Shown here one piece after another: positions 50,290 through 58,875 of a stretch of DNA of 64,000 bases; within the stretch, counting starts at the first letter, position 1; every line of letters begins with the position of its first letter. The DNA comes from UBA699 sp050261915 (GTDB taxonomy: Bacteria > Bacillota > Clostridia > Clostridiales > Clostridiaceae). A program made the translations under genes and the position numbers. Location of the stretch: positions 37,896 to 101,895 of the forward strand of contig JBLNDT010000048.1 in NCBI GenBank assembly GCA_050261915.1, read 5' to 3'. The notes under the pieces were generated by a model. That model was given only the letters and a program-made list of their open reading frames with translations. It was not told where the DNA came from and made no database searches.

Positions 50290-51720
50290 TTAAATCACCT
50301 CCTTCATTGCCATGGCCTTATTCAATGTTTCAAGATATTCATTTTCAGGTACAGAATCATATACTATTCCTGCTCCAGCCTGAACATATGCATATCCATC
50401 CTTGAAAAGTATTGTTCTTATTGCAATGCATGTATCCATGTCCCTGTTATAGGAAAAGTAACCTGCCGCCCCTGCATATAAGCCTCTTTTACTTTCCTCA
50501 AGTTCATCAATAATTTCCATTGCTCTTATTTTTGGTGCCCCCGAAACAGTTCCAACCGGGAGACAGGAGCTTAAGGCGTCAAAACAGGTGAGGTTTTCTT
50601 TAAGTTTTCCAGATACCATTGAAACAATATGCATAACATGGGAATAAAAATCCACCTCTAGGAATCTGTCAAGCTTTACTGTTCCAAATTCACTTATCCT
50701 TCCTATGTCATTTCGCCCTAAGTCCACCAGCATAACGTGTTCAGCTTTTTCCTTTTCATCCTCTAAAAGCTCAGCCTTAAGCTTAAGGTCTTGTTCTTCA
50801 CTTCCTCCCCGTGGTCTTGTGCCTGCTATTGGATTAGTTTTAACCTCATTACCCTTTACTGTAACCAAAGATTCCGGGGAAGACCCTGCAGCCTGGAAGG
50901 AACCAAAGTCCATGTAAAAAAGATAGGGTGATGGATTTTTTGACCTAAGCCTTCTGTACACATCAAAGGACTCTGATTTGGTTTTAAATTTAAGTCTTTG
51001 TGATAAAACCACCTGAAATATATCCCCAGCTTTTATATATTCCTTTGCTTTTTCAACCAGAGTGCAAAACTTATCCTTAGTAAAATTTGACTGCTGGCAT
51101 TTATCATGGTCCGGCTCCTTTAAGCCATAAACAACGTTGTTTTCTTCCACAAGATTCTTTAAAGTTATAAGTTTTAATTTAATCTTTTCGTATTCTTCAT
51201 TGTCTTCTGGCAAAACATTGTATACAAGATACATTTTGTGTTCAAAGTGGTCGTAGCATATAAAGGTTTTATAAAACATAAGGTATGCTTCCGGAACATC
51301 TATATGGTCCTCATTGCAGTTAGGGAGCACTTCATACTGCCTTATAACATCGTACCCTACGTACCCGATGGCCCCACCTGTAAATGAGGTTTCGAGTCCG
51401 GATGCTTCATAATCGAAATCCATGCTTTTTTTTACAAAATCCAAAACCTTTCCCTGGTATTCTTTTGTTTCTATGCCCTGAGTAACCTTAACATCATTGC
51501 CCTTGCTTGTTATTTCAAGATATGGCTCTGATCCTATGAAAGAGTATCTTCCAATCTCTCTTTCTGAATATACAGTTTCAAGTAAAAATTTTTTTCTTCC
51601 CTTAAGGCTGTAATAAATTCCTATGGGAGTAAGCTGATCTGCATTTACTTTTAAAAATAATGGAAATGCTTTTTTTAACTTTTTAAACTCTTCAAATTCT
51701 GTTTTTGATAAATTTAACAT
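50290..51720 (-). CDS. trpE: Anthranilate synthase component I
   Basis: Makes anthranilate from chorismate and ammonia, feedback-inhibited by Trp. The N-terminal Trp-binding segment is intact (LLETVYSEREIGRYSFIGS), and the catalytic half has AGDIFQVVLSQR, NPSPYLFYMDFG, PIAGTRPRG, LVDLGRNDIGR and SCLPVGTVSGAPKIRAM. ATG 51720 has GAGGTG 6 bases before it; the GTG at 51729 overlaps that site. First gene of trpEGDCFBA, behind a Trp T-box. Confidence 0.96.
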   Translation of the reverse strand: MLNLSKTEFEEFKKLKKAFPLFLKVNADQLTPIGIYYSLKGRKKFLLETVYSEREIGRYSFIGSEPYLEITSKGNDVKVTQGIETKEYQGKVLDFVKKSMDFDYEASGLETSFTGGAIGYVGYDVIRQYEVLPNCNEDHIDVPEAYLMFYKTFICYDHFEHKMYLVYNVLPEDNEEYEKIKLKLITLKNLVEENNVVYGLKEPDHDKCQQSNFTKDKFCTLVEKAKEYIKAGDIFQVVLSQRLKFKTKSESFDVYRRLRSKNPSPYLFYMDFGSFQAAGSSPESLVTVKGNEVKTNPIAGTRPRGGSEEQDLKLKAELLEDEKEKAEHVMLVDLGRNDIGRISEFGTVKLDRFLEVDFYSHVMHIVSMVSGKLKENLTCFDALSSCLPVGTVSGAPKIRAMEIIDELEESKRGLYAGAAGYFSYNRDMDTCIAIRTILFKDGYAYVQAGAGIVYDSVPENEYLETLNKAMAMKEVI

Positions 51721-51746
51721 CTCATTCACCTCAAAATTTTAATAAA

Positions 51747-52077
51747 CAAAAAAAGCCACTTCGTCCATATCATGGGACGAAGTAGCCGTGGTGCCACCCA
51801 TATTAGCTTTTAAGTGTAAGCATTAAACAAAAAAACATCCCGTCCTCAAAGGACGAAATGTTATAATTTCGCTGTACCACCTTAGTAAAAGCTTTCTTTA
51901 TCAGGTACGGATTTCTCGATACCCTGTCTCTATAACGGTAGACTGCCGGCTCATGCTACTAAATTTCGCACTGCGTTTCAGAGATCCATTCAATAAAGGC
52001 TACAGTGCCCGGCTTACACCAATCCGGACTCGCTTAAACTAAATTCCCGTATTTACTACTTCTCCTCATTAACCTTA
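51747..52077 (-). ncRNA. Tryptophan T-box leader of the trp operon, with two terminator modules
   Basis: Read on the minus strand. A long stem I region (about 52065-51930) carries the specifier TGG (51986-51988) in the context GAA-TGG-A, so it senses uncharged tRNA-Trp. Two antiterminator/terminator modules follow: T-box AAGGTGGTACAGCG (about 51884-51871) with terminator 51862-51829, and T-box GGGTGGCACCACGG (about 51799-51786) with terminator 51786-51747 (stem CTACTTCGTCC/GGACGAAGTGG, then T-run). Under Trp starvation both should be read through into trpE. A near-identical copy is at 63631-63961. Confidence 0.93.
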
Positions 52078-52083
52078 GTGTTT

Positions 52084-52112
52084 ATAATAAACTCAAAAAA
52101 AGGAAATGTCAA
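52084..52112 (-). promoter_or_regulatory. Promoter of the trp operon
   Basis: Minus strand TTGACA (52107-52112), 17-base spacer, TATTAT (52084-52089); start of transcription near 52077, just before the T-box stem I. Confidence 0.8.
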
Positions 52113-52121
52113 TAACTTTTT

Positions 52122-52541
52122 TTAAACAATTTCAAAATTTTCTGATTTAAAATTACTGTAAAAACGACCTCTTGATGCTGTAAACTTTAAAACACAATAG
52201 TCTGGATCAGTTACTCCTAAAGGGTAATATAAGGTGTCCCCCTCAAGCCATATCATCTCTTTTGATTCACTGTCCTCCAATACTTCCATGGTTCCTAGGA
52301 GCATTACCCCTCTGAAAAATCTTTTATCATAAAAATAAATGGATGCCTTTGGATTTTCTTTATACTGACCTACCCGGATAGAAGAAGTATTCGTGGTAAA
52401 ATAAAAATATTTTATTCCATCCCTTTTTCTTGGGGGGAGCATAGCCTTCATATTTGGAAAACCATTTTCATCTACAGATCCAATAAATGAATTCCCTGCC
52501 TTGTCAATTAAGTTCCCTATGGTTTTTTCAGCATCTCTCAT
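52122..52541 (-). CDS. Pyridoxamine 5'-phosphate oxidase-like flavin-binding protein
   Basis: Split-barrel FMN protein of 139 residues: SFIGSVDENGFPNMKAM at the start, YFYFTTNTSSIRVGQYKENPK (FMN phosphate region) and a short C-terminal KFTASRGRFYSN. Closest in style to general-stress-26-like PPOX proteins rather than true PdxH. It is divergent from pdxS, with a palindrome between them, so a link to vitamin B6 is possible but unproven. CGGAGGT before ATG 52541. The end of the gene lies 9 bases from the trp promoter. Confidence 0.85.
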   Translation of the reverse strand: MRDAEKTIGNLIDKAGNSFIGSVDENGFPNMKAMLPPRKRDGIKYFYFTTNTSSIRVGQYKENPKASIYFYDKRFFRGVMLLGTMEVLEDSESKEMIWLEGDTLYYPLGVTDPDYCVLKFTASRGRFYSNFKSENFEIV

Positions 52542-52605
52542 AATAGACCTCCGCTTATAATTTATATTTATTATACAGGTAATTTACATATATTTCAATC
52601 TGTAG

Positions 52606-52646
52606 TGTATCGATACATTTGAATAAAATTTTTATTGTCCTATAAT
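52606..52646 (+). promoter_or_regulatory. pdxST promoter with palindromic operator candidate
   Basis: TATAAT at 52641-52646 with TTGAAT (52619-52624) 16 bases upstream. The 12-base palindrome TGTATCGATACA (52606-52617) abuts the -35 box in the divergent PPOX-pdxS region. A MocR-type PdxR binding site is one possibility; no regulator gene is adjacent. Confidence 0.5.
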
Positions 52647-52677
52647 CAACTTAAATTAAAAATTAGGAGTGTGTTTT

Positions 52678-53547
52678 ATGGGAAGATATGATTTAAACAA
52701 AAATTTGGCTCAGATGCTTAAGGGCGGAGTAATAATGGACGTAGTAAATGCAGAGCAGGCCAAAATTGCTGAAAAAGCAGGAGCATGTGCTGTTATGGCA
52801 CTTGAAAGAGTACCTGCTGATATAAGAAAAGAGGGCGGAGTTTCAAGAATGTCCGACCCTAAAATGATAAAAGACATAATTTCATCAGTATCCATTCCTG
52901 TTATGGCAAAAGTAAGAATAGGTCACTTTGTTGAGGCAGAAATACTTCAATCAATTGGTGTTGATTTCATTGATGAAAGTGAAGTACTTACCCCTGCAGA
53001 TGATAAATATCACATTGATAAAACAAACTTTAATGTTCCATTTGTATGCGGTGCGAGAAATCTTGGGGAAGCATTAAGACGAATAGGTGAAGGTGCTGCA
53101 ATGATAAGAACCAAGGGTGAAGCTGGAACTGGAGATGTGGTTCAGGCAGTAATCCATATGAGAACAATAATGGACGACATCAGAAGAGTTAAAAATTCTC
53201 CAAAGGATCAGCTCATGACTATTGCAAAGGAATATGGAGCACCTTTTGACCTTATAAAATATGTGCATGAAAACGGAAAACTTCCTGTGGTTAATTTTGC
53301 AGCTGGTGGAGTTGCAACTCCAGCAGACGCTGCCCTTATGATGAAACTTGGTGCTGAAGGAGTATTTGTGGGCTCTGGAATTTTCAAATCAGGAGATCCT
53401 GAAAAGAGAGCAAGAGCAATAGTTATGGCAACAACCTATTACAACGACCCTAAGATTCTTGCAGAGGTTTCAGAGGATCTTGGTGAAGCAATGGTTGGAA
53501 TTAACTGCAGCGACTTAACAAACAAATTTGAGGAAAGAGGCTGGTAA
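52678..53547 (+). CDS. pdxS: Pyridoxal 5'-phosphate synthase subunit PdxS
   Basis: TIM-barrel synthase that makes PLP from ribose 5-phosphate, glyceraldehyde 3-phosphate and ammonia. Start KNLAQMLKGGVIMDVVNAEQ with catalytic Lys in MAKVRIGHFVEAEIL, MIRTKGEAGTGD phosphate loop, and FAAGGVATPADAALMM. ATG 52678 has AGGAG 8 bases before it; the upstream GTG (52669) is inside that site. 289 residues. Followed immediately by pdxT. Confidence 0.97.
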   Translation: MGRYDLNKNLAQMLKGGVIMDVVNAEQAKIAEKAGACAVMALERVPADIRKEGGVSRMSDPKMIKDIISSVSIPVMAKVRIGHFVEAEILQSIGVDFIDESEVLTPADDKYHIDKTNFNVPFVCGARNLGEALRRIGEGAAMIRTKGEAGTGDVVQAVIHMRTIMDDIRRVKNSPKDQLMTIAKEYGAPFDLIKYVHENGKLPVVNFAAGGVATPADAALMMKLGAEGVFVGSGIFKSGDPEKRARAIVMATTYYNDPKILAEVSEDLGEAMVGINCSDLTNKFEERGW

Positions 53548-53548
53548 A

Positions 53549-54127
53549 ATGAAAATTGGTGTACTTGCTCTTCAAGGTGGAGTAATAGAGCACATAAATC
53601 ATTTAAAAGCCTTAGGCTGTGAAGCTGTTGAAATACGAAAAGCAGAGGAACTGGATGACCTGGATGGAATTATTCTTCCAGGAGGTGAAAGTACAACCTT
53701 AGGAAAACTCCTTAATATCACAGGGATAATGGATAAGCTTAGAAATAAAATAGTAAATCGATTTCCAGTTTGGGGTACCTGTGCAGGAATGATACTTCTT
53801 GCAAAAAAAATAGAAAATGATGAAACAAAGCATCTTGATGTGATGGATATTACGGTAAAGAGAAATGCTTACGGGAGTCAGCTGGACAGCTTTGAAACCC
53901 TTGAAAAAATATATGCTGTAGATAGTGAACCAATTCCAATGGTATTTATAAGAGCCCCATACATTATAGCTGCTGGTTCTAATGTGGATATATTATGCCA
54001 GGTAAATGGAAATATAGTTGCAGCAAAAGAGAAAAGTATGCTTGTAACTTCATTTCACCCTGAACTTACAAGTGATTTAAGATTTCATAAATATTTTATA
54101 GACTTTTGCAAAGAACACAAAAAATAA
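53549..54127 (+). CDS. pdxT: Pyridoxal 5'-phosphate synthase glutaminase subunit PdxT
   Basis: Glutamine amidotransferase that feeds ammonia to PdxS. MKIGVLALQGGVIEHI start, LPGGESTT, nucleophile Cys in VWGTCAGMILLA and His in TSFHPELTSD. 192 residues. ATG 53549 is one base after the pdxS stop; AGAGG of the pdxS coding end serves as ribosome site. Confidence 0.97.
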   Translation: MKIGVLALQGGVIEHINHLKALGCEAVEIRKAEELDDLDGIILPGGESTTLGKLLNITGIMDKLRNKIVNRFPVWGTCAGMILLAKKIENDETKHLDVMDITVKRNAYGSQLDSFETLEKIYAVDSEPIPMVFIRAPYIIAAGSNVDILCQVNGNIVAAKEKSMLVTSFHPELTSDLRFHKYFIDFCKEHKK

Positions 54128-54131
54128 TTAC

Positions 54132-54151
54132 AGCCCTCCAAATGGAGGGCT
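54132..54151. terminator. Terminator between pdxT and the MBL gene
   Basis: AGCCCTCC-AAAT-GGAGGGCT perfect stem, with A/T flanks, between convergent stops. The U-run is interrupted on the plus strand (AAATTCCTTT). Confidence 0.7.
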
Positions 54152-55121
54152 AAATTCCTTTATAATATAAAATTCCATTTTCCAGTGTTCTTTCTGCTTT
54201 CCCAGTGCAGTAAAGGTGCTCAAGATGGGACATGGTCTCCCCGGAGGCAAAACATTTCTGTGCATCTGGAAAGTCAACCCAGGATTTACCTTTAACGCTC
54301 CAATGCATGGAGGAAGCAATATCCCTTACAGACTTCTTTTCATCCTGAATTATCCGGGTAATTTCCTTAAGCCTTTCCTGATGATGCTCCAAAAGCTCAT
54401 TGATCCTCTTTTTATGGTTCGGTACAGTATCCCTGTGAGCCGTAAAAAGATGGTCTATCTCAAAATCATAAACCTTATTTAAGCTATTGAAGAAAACCTG
54501 AAGAATATCCTGCTCAAAACCCCAAAAGGATATATTTGGAGTTATTTTTCCTAGTATGTGGTCACCACAAAAAAACAGCTTATGTTTTCTTTCGTAAAGC
54601 CCTGCATGTCCTGGGGTATGTCCTGGAATATCAATAACTTCAAGAGAGTACTCCCCTACAGCAATTACATCCCCTTCGGTTAAGGTAATAAAATCCACCG
54701 GCTCTTTAGGGCAAAATTTGAACCCAGGATGGTTTTCTATAAGAACCTTATCCTTTTCCAGGTCGTACAGCTTAATAAAGTCCCTGTATTTATCCCAGTA
54801 GCTGTTGCTGCACATTAAGTTGATAAGTTCCCCGTCTGTTTTTCCTGTATATACTATGGAGCCTTTATTGCTTAGTTCTTTAGCAAGGCCGCAGTGATCA
54901 GAATGAAGATGGGTAACAAAAAGATCTGTTTTGTTTAGTTTTGCTCCAATTTCCTCAAGCCCATTATAAAGTACTCTTTTACATTCCTCAGTGTTAAAAC
55001 CTGTATCTATTATAAGATTTCGGTTTTCCGATTTAATTACATAACAGTGCAGTTCTCTTAATGGATTGTCTGGAAGGGGTATTTCAATCTTAAAAATATT
55101 TTTATAAATTTCATTTATCAT
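54150..55121 (-). CDS. MBL-fold metallo-hydrolase
   Basis: Metallo-beta-lactamase fold hydrolase of 323 residues. Metal-binding THLHSDHCGL (about 69-78), later His in IDIPGHTPGHAGLY and Asp in FFCGDHILG, and final His in FTAHRDTVPNH. The C-terminal ~90 residues form a helical extension (ELLEHHQERLKEITR) typical of the LACTB2/YobT-like group. Substrate unknown. ATG 55121 has GAGGGTGA 5 bases before it. Convergent with pdxT, divergent from the riboflavin operon. Confidence 0.87.
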   Translation of the reverse strand: MINEIYKNIFKIEIPLPDNPLRELHCYVIKSENRNLIIDTGFNTEECKRVLYNGLEEIGAKLNKTDLFVTHLHSDHCGLAKELSNKGSIVYTGKTDGELINLMCSNSYWDKYRDFIKLYDLEKDKVLIENHPGFKFCPKEPVDFITLTEGDVIAVGEYSLEVIDIPGHTPGHAGLYERKHKLFFCGDHILGKITPNISFWGFEQDILQVFFNSLNKVYDFEIDHLFTAHRDTVPNHKKRINELLEHHQERLKEITRIIQDEKKSVRDIASSMHWSVKGKSWVDFPDAQKCFASGETMSHLEHLYCTGKAERTLENGILYYKGI

Positions 55122-55168
55122 AATATCACCCTCATAATTATACATTATTTTTGCATGCTATGTCACTA

Positions 55169-55197
55169 TTGACTAATTTTTGTAATGGTGCTAATAT
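55169..55197 (+). promoter_or_regulatory. Promoter of the riboflavin operon
   Basis: TTGACT (55169-55174), 17-base spacer, TAATAT (55192-55197), about 20 bases before the FMN aptamer. Confidence 0.7.
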
Positions 55198-55216
55198 GAA
55201 CTTGTAAAATTTAATA

Positions 55217-55395
55217 TATCTTCAGGGCGGGGTTAATTTCCCCACCGGCGGTAAAGCCCGCGAGCCGTAAGGCAGATTCGGTTAAATTCCGAAGCCGACA
55301 GTAAAGTCTGGATGAAAGAAGAAAAATATGGTTATAATAATAATGCTGTTATGCTTTTATGCCCTGGGAATACAATTCTCAGGGTTTTATTTTTT
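55217..55395 (+). ncRNA. FMN riboswitch (RFN element) with terminator
   Basis: Conserved RFN blocks in order: TTCAGGGCGGGG, CCCCACCGGCGGTAAAGCCC, GAGCCGTAAGGCAG, GATTCGGTTAAATTCCG, GCCGACAGTAAAGTCTGGAT and GAAAGAAGA (about 55220-55323). A terminator follows: CCCTGGGAAT/ATTCTCAGGG (55362-55384) with TTTTATTTTTT. FMN binding is expected to stop transcription of ribD-ribE-ribBA-ribH. Confidence 0.96.
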
Positions 55396-55414
55396 ATAAA
55401 AACGAGGTGATTCT

Positions 55415-56512
55415 TTGGATATATCAATGATGAAACGCGCTTTGGAACTGGCTGAACGAGGTGCAGGCTTTACTAATCCGAATCCTTTAGTTGGAGCTGT
55501 AATAGTGAGAGATGGAAAAATAATCGGAGAAGGCTGGCATGAATTATACGGAAGCAGCCATGCAGAAATAAATGCTTTTAAAAATGCAAGAGAGGACGTG
55601 GCTGGAGCTACCATGTATGTAACCTTGGAGCCCTGCTCCCACTATGGAAACACCCCCCCCTGCGCCAATGCAATAGTTGAAAAAAAGATTAAAAAAGTTA
55701 TCATTGGCCTTAAAGACCCAAACCCTCTTGTTTCAGGTAATGGAATAAGAATCCTTAAGGAAAATGGAATTGAAGTGGTAACAGGGGTATTAGAGGAAGA
55801 AGGAAAGAAATTAAACGAGATATTTTTAAAATATATAACCACAAAGCTCCCCTTTTGCATAATGAAAACAGCTATGACTTTAGATGGAAAAATTGCTTCC
55901 TTTTCCGGAGATTCGAAATGGGTAACCTGTGAAAAATCAAGAAATTATGTGCATCTTTTAAGACACAGAGTTTCGGGAATAATGGCTGGTATAGGCACTG
56001 TATTAGCTGACGACCCAAGCCTTACCACAAGGATTGGAGGATTTAAAGGAAAAGACCCTGTTCGGATAATAATAGACAGCAGTGCAAAAATCCCTCTTTC
56101 TGCAAAGGTTTTAAATCTTGATTCAACTTCAAAAACAATAATAGCAGCAACGGAAAATGCCCCAGCTGAAAAAATTAAGGCTCTTGAAGATAAAGGAGCA
56201 GAAATAATATTAACCCCTATGAAAGAAAACATGGTGGACCTAAAATATCTTATGAAGGTCCTAGGAGAGAAAAAAATAGACAGCATACTTATTGAAGGTG
56301 GAAGCAAAATAAACTATTCCGCCCTAAACGCAGGCATTGTTGATAAGGTTAATGCATTTATCGCTCCAAAAATTATAGGTGGTGAAAATGCCAAAACCCC
56401 TGTGGGAGGAAAGGGCATTGAACTTATGAAAGATGCCATAAATCTAAGAAATATTGATATAAAAAGATTTGATGATGACATAATGATAGAAGGCTACATT
56501 AAGGAGGTGTAA
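55415..56512 (+). CDS. ribD: Bifunctional deaminase/reductase RibD
   Basis: Deaminates DARPP and reduces the ribosyl side chain. The N-terminal deaminase domain has HAEINAF and the zinc motif EPCSHYGNTPPCANAI; the C-terminal reductase (about 145 on) starts FCIMKTAMTLDGKIA with ESKW-like DSKWVT and IMAGIGTVLADDPSL. 365 residues. TTG start at 55415 with GAGGTG 5 bases before it; the next ATG (55427) is too far from the site. Confidence 0.95.
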   Translation: MDISMMKRALELAERGAGFTNPNPLVGAVIVRDGKIIGEGWHELYGSSHAEINAFKNAREDVAGATMYVTLEPCSHYGNTPPCANAIVEKKIKKVIIGLKDPNPLVSGNGIRILKENGIEVVTGVLEEEGKKLNEIFLKYITTKLPFCIMKTAMTLDGKIASFSGDSKWVTCEKSRNYVHLLRHRVSGIMAGIGTVLADDPSLTTRIGGFKGKDPVRIIIDSSAKIPLSAKVLNLDSTSKTIIAATENAPAEKIKALEDKGAEIILTPMKENMVDLKYLMKVLGEKKIDSILIEGGSKINYSALNAGIVDKVNAFIAPKIIGGENAKTPVGGKGIELMKDAINLRNIDIKRFDDDIMIEGYIKEV

Positions 56513-56515
56513 ATA

Positions 56516-57166
56516 TTGTTTACAGGTATCGTGGAGGAAATTGGTGAAATATCAAACTTAACAAAATCTTCAAAAGGTGCAAGAATCACCATAAAAGCAA
56601 AAAAAGTCCTAGAGGATGTTAAGCTTGGAGACAGCATATGTACAAATGGAGTATGTCTTACTGTAACAGAATTTGACACGGATAAGTTTTCTGTGGATGT
56701 AATGGGTGAAACCATGAGGCGAAGCAATCTGGGAAGCTTTTCTAAAGGAACCAAGGTAAACCTGGAAAGAGCACTAAGGGCTACGGATAGACTTGGAGGT
56801 CATATAGTGAGCGGTCATATTGATGGAACTGGGGAAATTGAAAATTACACAAAGGAAGATAACGCAGTTTGGATATCCATAAAAACTCTACCAGAAATTT
56901 TAAAATACATTGTTGAAAAAGGCTCCATTGCAATAGATGGAGTAAGCCTTACAGTTGCATATGTGGATAATGAGAGATTTAAGGTCTCGATAATTCCTCA
57001 CACAAAGGATGCCACCACCTTGCTTAAAAAAGATATTGGGGATATGGTAAATCTGGAATGTGATATTGTTGGAAAATACATTGAAAAATTTATAAAACAT
57101 GAAGAAAACCCTTCTGCTAAGAAAGGCATAGATATGGACTTTCTTAGCACACATGGTTTTGCATAA
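56516..57166 (+). CDS. ribE: Riboflavin synthase alpha chain
   Basis: Dismutates two 6,7-dimethyl-8-ribityllumazines to riboflavin and pyrimidine. Two lumazine-binding barrels in tandem; MFTGIVEEIGEI start, SICTNGVCLTV, GGHIVSGHIDGTGEI and GSIAIDGVSLTVA. 216 residues. TTG start 56516 follows AAGGAGGTG. Also named ribC in some schemes. Confidence 0.95.
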   Translation: MFTGIVEEIGEISNLTKSSKGARITIKAKKVLEDVKLGDSICTNGVCLTVTEFDTDKFSVDVMGETMRRSNLGSFSKGTKVNLERALRATDRLGGHIVSGHIDGTGEIENYTKEDNAVWISIKTLPEILKYIVEKGSIAIDGVSLTVAYVDNERFKVSIIPHTKDATTLLKKDIGDMVNLECDIVGKYIEKFIKHEENPSAKKGIDMDFLSTHGFA

Positions 57167-57179
57167 AGGAGGAAATATT

Positions 57180-58397
57180 ATGTATAAATTTAACACCATA
57201 GAAGAAGCTCTAGAGGATATAAAAAATGGGAAAATTATTGTTGTAGTGGACGATGAAGATAGAGAAAACGAAGGAGACCTGCTAATGGCTGCAGAGATGG
57301 TCACTCCAGAAACAATAAACTTCATGGCCACCTACGGAAGAGGCCTTATATGCACTCCTGCATCTGGTGAACTCCTTAATTCTCTGGATATATGCCAAAT
57401 GGTTTCACAAAATACAGATAATCACCAGACAGCATTTACTGTGTCAATTGATGCCGTAGAAACAACCACAGGAATATCAGCTTTTGAAAGAGCTGCCACA
57501 ATAAAAAAGATGTTAGACCCAAATGCATGCGGAAAAGATTTCAGGAAGCCTGGACACGTTTTTCCTCTAGAAGCACGTGAAGGTGGAGTTCTAAAAAGAG
57601 CAGGTCATACTGAAGCTGCTGTGGACCTAGCAAGAATGGCTGGCTTTAAGCCTGCTGGTGTTATTTGCGAAATAATGAGTGAAGACGGCACCATGGCAAG
57701 AACACCTGAGCTAATGGAATATATAAAAAAGCATAATTTGAAAATAATAACCATAGCAGACCTTATATCCTACCGAAAGGATAAGGAAGTTTTCATTAAA
57801 AGAGTTGCAGAGGCAGATATGCCAACAAAATACGGTCATTTTAAACTTATAGGTTTTGAAAACATATTAAACGGGGAACACCATGTAGCTCTTGTTAAAG
57901 GTGATATAAAGGGCAGTGAACCTATCCTTGTGAGGGTACATTCAGAATGTTTAACCGGTGATGCCTTTGGCTCTTTAAGATGTGACTGTGGGGACCAGCT
58001 AGCTTCGGCCCTTAAGCAGATTGAAAAAGAAGGAAAAGGTGTGCTTCTGTATATGAGGCAGGAAGGAAGGGGCATAGGACTTATAAATAAAATAAAAGCC
58101 TATGCATTGCAAGACCAGGGAATGGATACTGTGGAAGCAAATCTTGCTTTAGGTTTTCCTGCTGATATGAGAGATTATGGAATAGGCGCACAAATTCTCG
58201 TAGATCTTGGAATAGAAAAGATAAATCTTATAACCAACAATCCTAAAAAGATGGCTGGTTTATCAGGATATGGAATTGAAATTGTATCAAGGGTTCCTAT
58301 CCAAATAGATTTTAATGAAAAAAATGAAGCATATTTAAAAACAAAAAAACAAAAATTAGGTCATTTATTAAATTTTAATGAAAAAGGAGATAAATAA
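57180..58397 (+). CDS. ribBA: Bifunctional DHBP synthase / GTP cyclohydrolase II
   Basis: N-terminal half (to about 205) makes dihydroxybutanone phosphate: VVDDEDRENEGDLLMAAE and RAGHTEAAVDLARMAG. The C-terminal half is GTP cyclohydrolase II: VRVHSECLTGDAFGSLRCDC with zinc Cys residues, and MRQEGRGIGLINKIKAY. 405 residues, full fusion. ATG 57180 has AAAGGAGGA 6 bases before it, overlapping the ribE end. Confidence 0.96.
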   Translation: MYKFNTIEEALEDIKNGKIIVVVDDEDRENEGDLLMAAEMVTPETINFMATYGRGLICTPASGELLNSLDICQMVSQNTDNHQTAFTVSIDAVETTTGISAFERAATIKKMLDPNACGKDFRKPGHVFPLEAREGGVLKRAGHTEAAVDLARMAGFKPAGVICEIMSEDGTMARTPELMEYIKKHNLKIITIADLISYRKDKEVFIKRVAEADMPTKYGHFKLIGFENILNGEHHVALVKGDIKGSEPILVRVHSECLTGDAFGSLRCDCGDQLASALKQIEKEGKGVLLYMRQEGRGIGLINKIKAYALQDQGMDTVEANLALGFPADMRDYGIGAQILVDLGIEKINLITNNPKKMAGLSGYGIEIVSRVPIQIDFNEKNEAYLKTKKQKLGHLLNFNEKGDK

Positions 58398-58398
58398 T

Positions 58399-58860
58399 AT
58401 GAAAACTTATGAAGGAAAATTAGTATCTGAGGGAGCAAAATACGGAATAATAGTAGGAAGATTTAATGAATTTATTGGTGGAAAGCTGCTGTCCGGAGCA
58501 TTGGATGGGTTAAAGCGACACGGCGCAGCAGAAAGCGATATTGAAATTGCATGGGTTCCTGGTGCTTTTGAAATACCACTGGCAGCAAAAAAAATGGCTA
58601 AATCAAAAAAATATGATGCAGTAATATGCCTTGGAGCTGTTATTAAAGGCTCCACACCTCACTTTGATTTCGTGTCCAGCGAAGTATCTAAAGGAATTGC
58701 AAGTGTATCTCTGGATACTGAAGTGCCGGTAGTATTTGGAGTTTTAACCACAGATACCATTGAGCAGGCAATAGAAAGAGCAGGAACAAAGGCAGGAAAT
58801 AAAGGATATGATGCTGCTGTAACTGCTATAGAAATGACAAATCTTTTAAAACAGTTTTAA
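58399..58860 (+). CDS. ribH: 6,7-dimethyl-8-ribityllumazine synthase
   Basis: Condenses DHBP with the ribitylaminouracil. VGRFNEFIGGKLLSGALDGL, PGAFEIPLAAKKMA, LGAVIKGSTPHFDFVSSEVS (His catalytic) and FGVLTTDTIEQAIERAG. 153 residues. ATG 58399 has AAAGGAG 10 bases before it; one base after the ribBA stop. Confidence 0.96.
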   Translation: MKTYEGKLVSEGAKYGIIVGRFNEFIGGKLLSGALDGLKRHGAAESDIEIAWVPGAFEIPLAAKKMAKSKKYDAVICLGAVIKGSTPHFDFVSSEVSKGIASVSLDTEVPVVFGVLTTDTIEQAIERAGTKAGNKGYDAAVTAIEMTNLLKQF

Positions 58861-58875
58861 ATTGGAGGGCTGCCT

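Noticed and set aside
52122..52541. PPOX gene as true PdxH completing B6 synthesis
   Set aside because: PdxST makes PLP directly, and the protein is short and lacks the C-terminal PdxH region.
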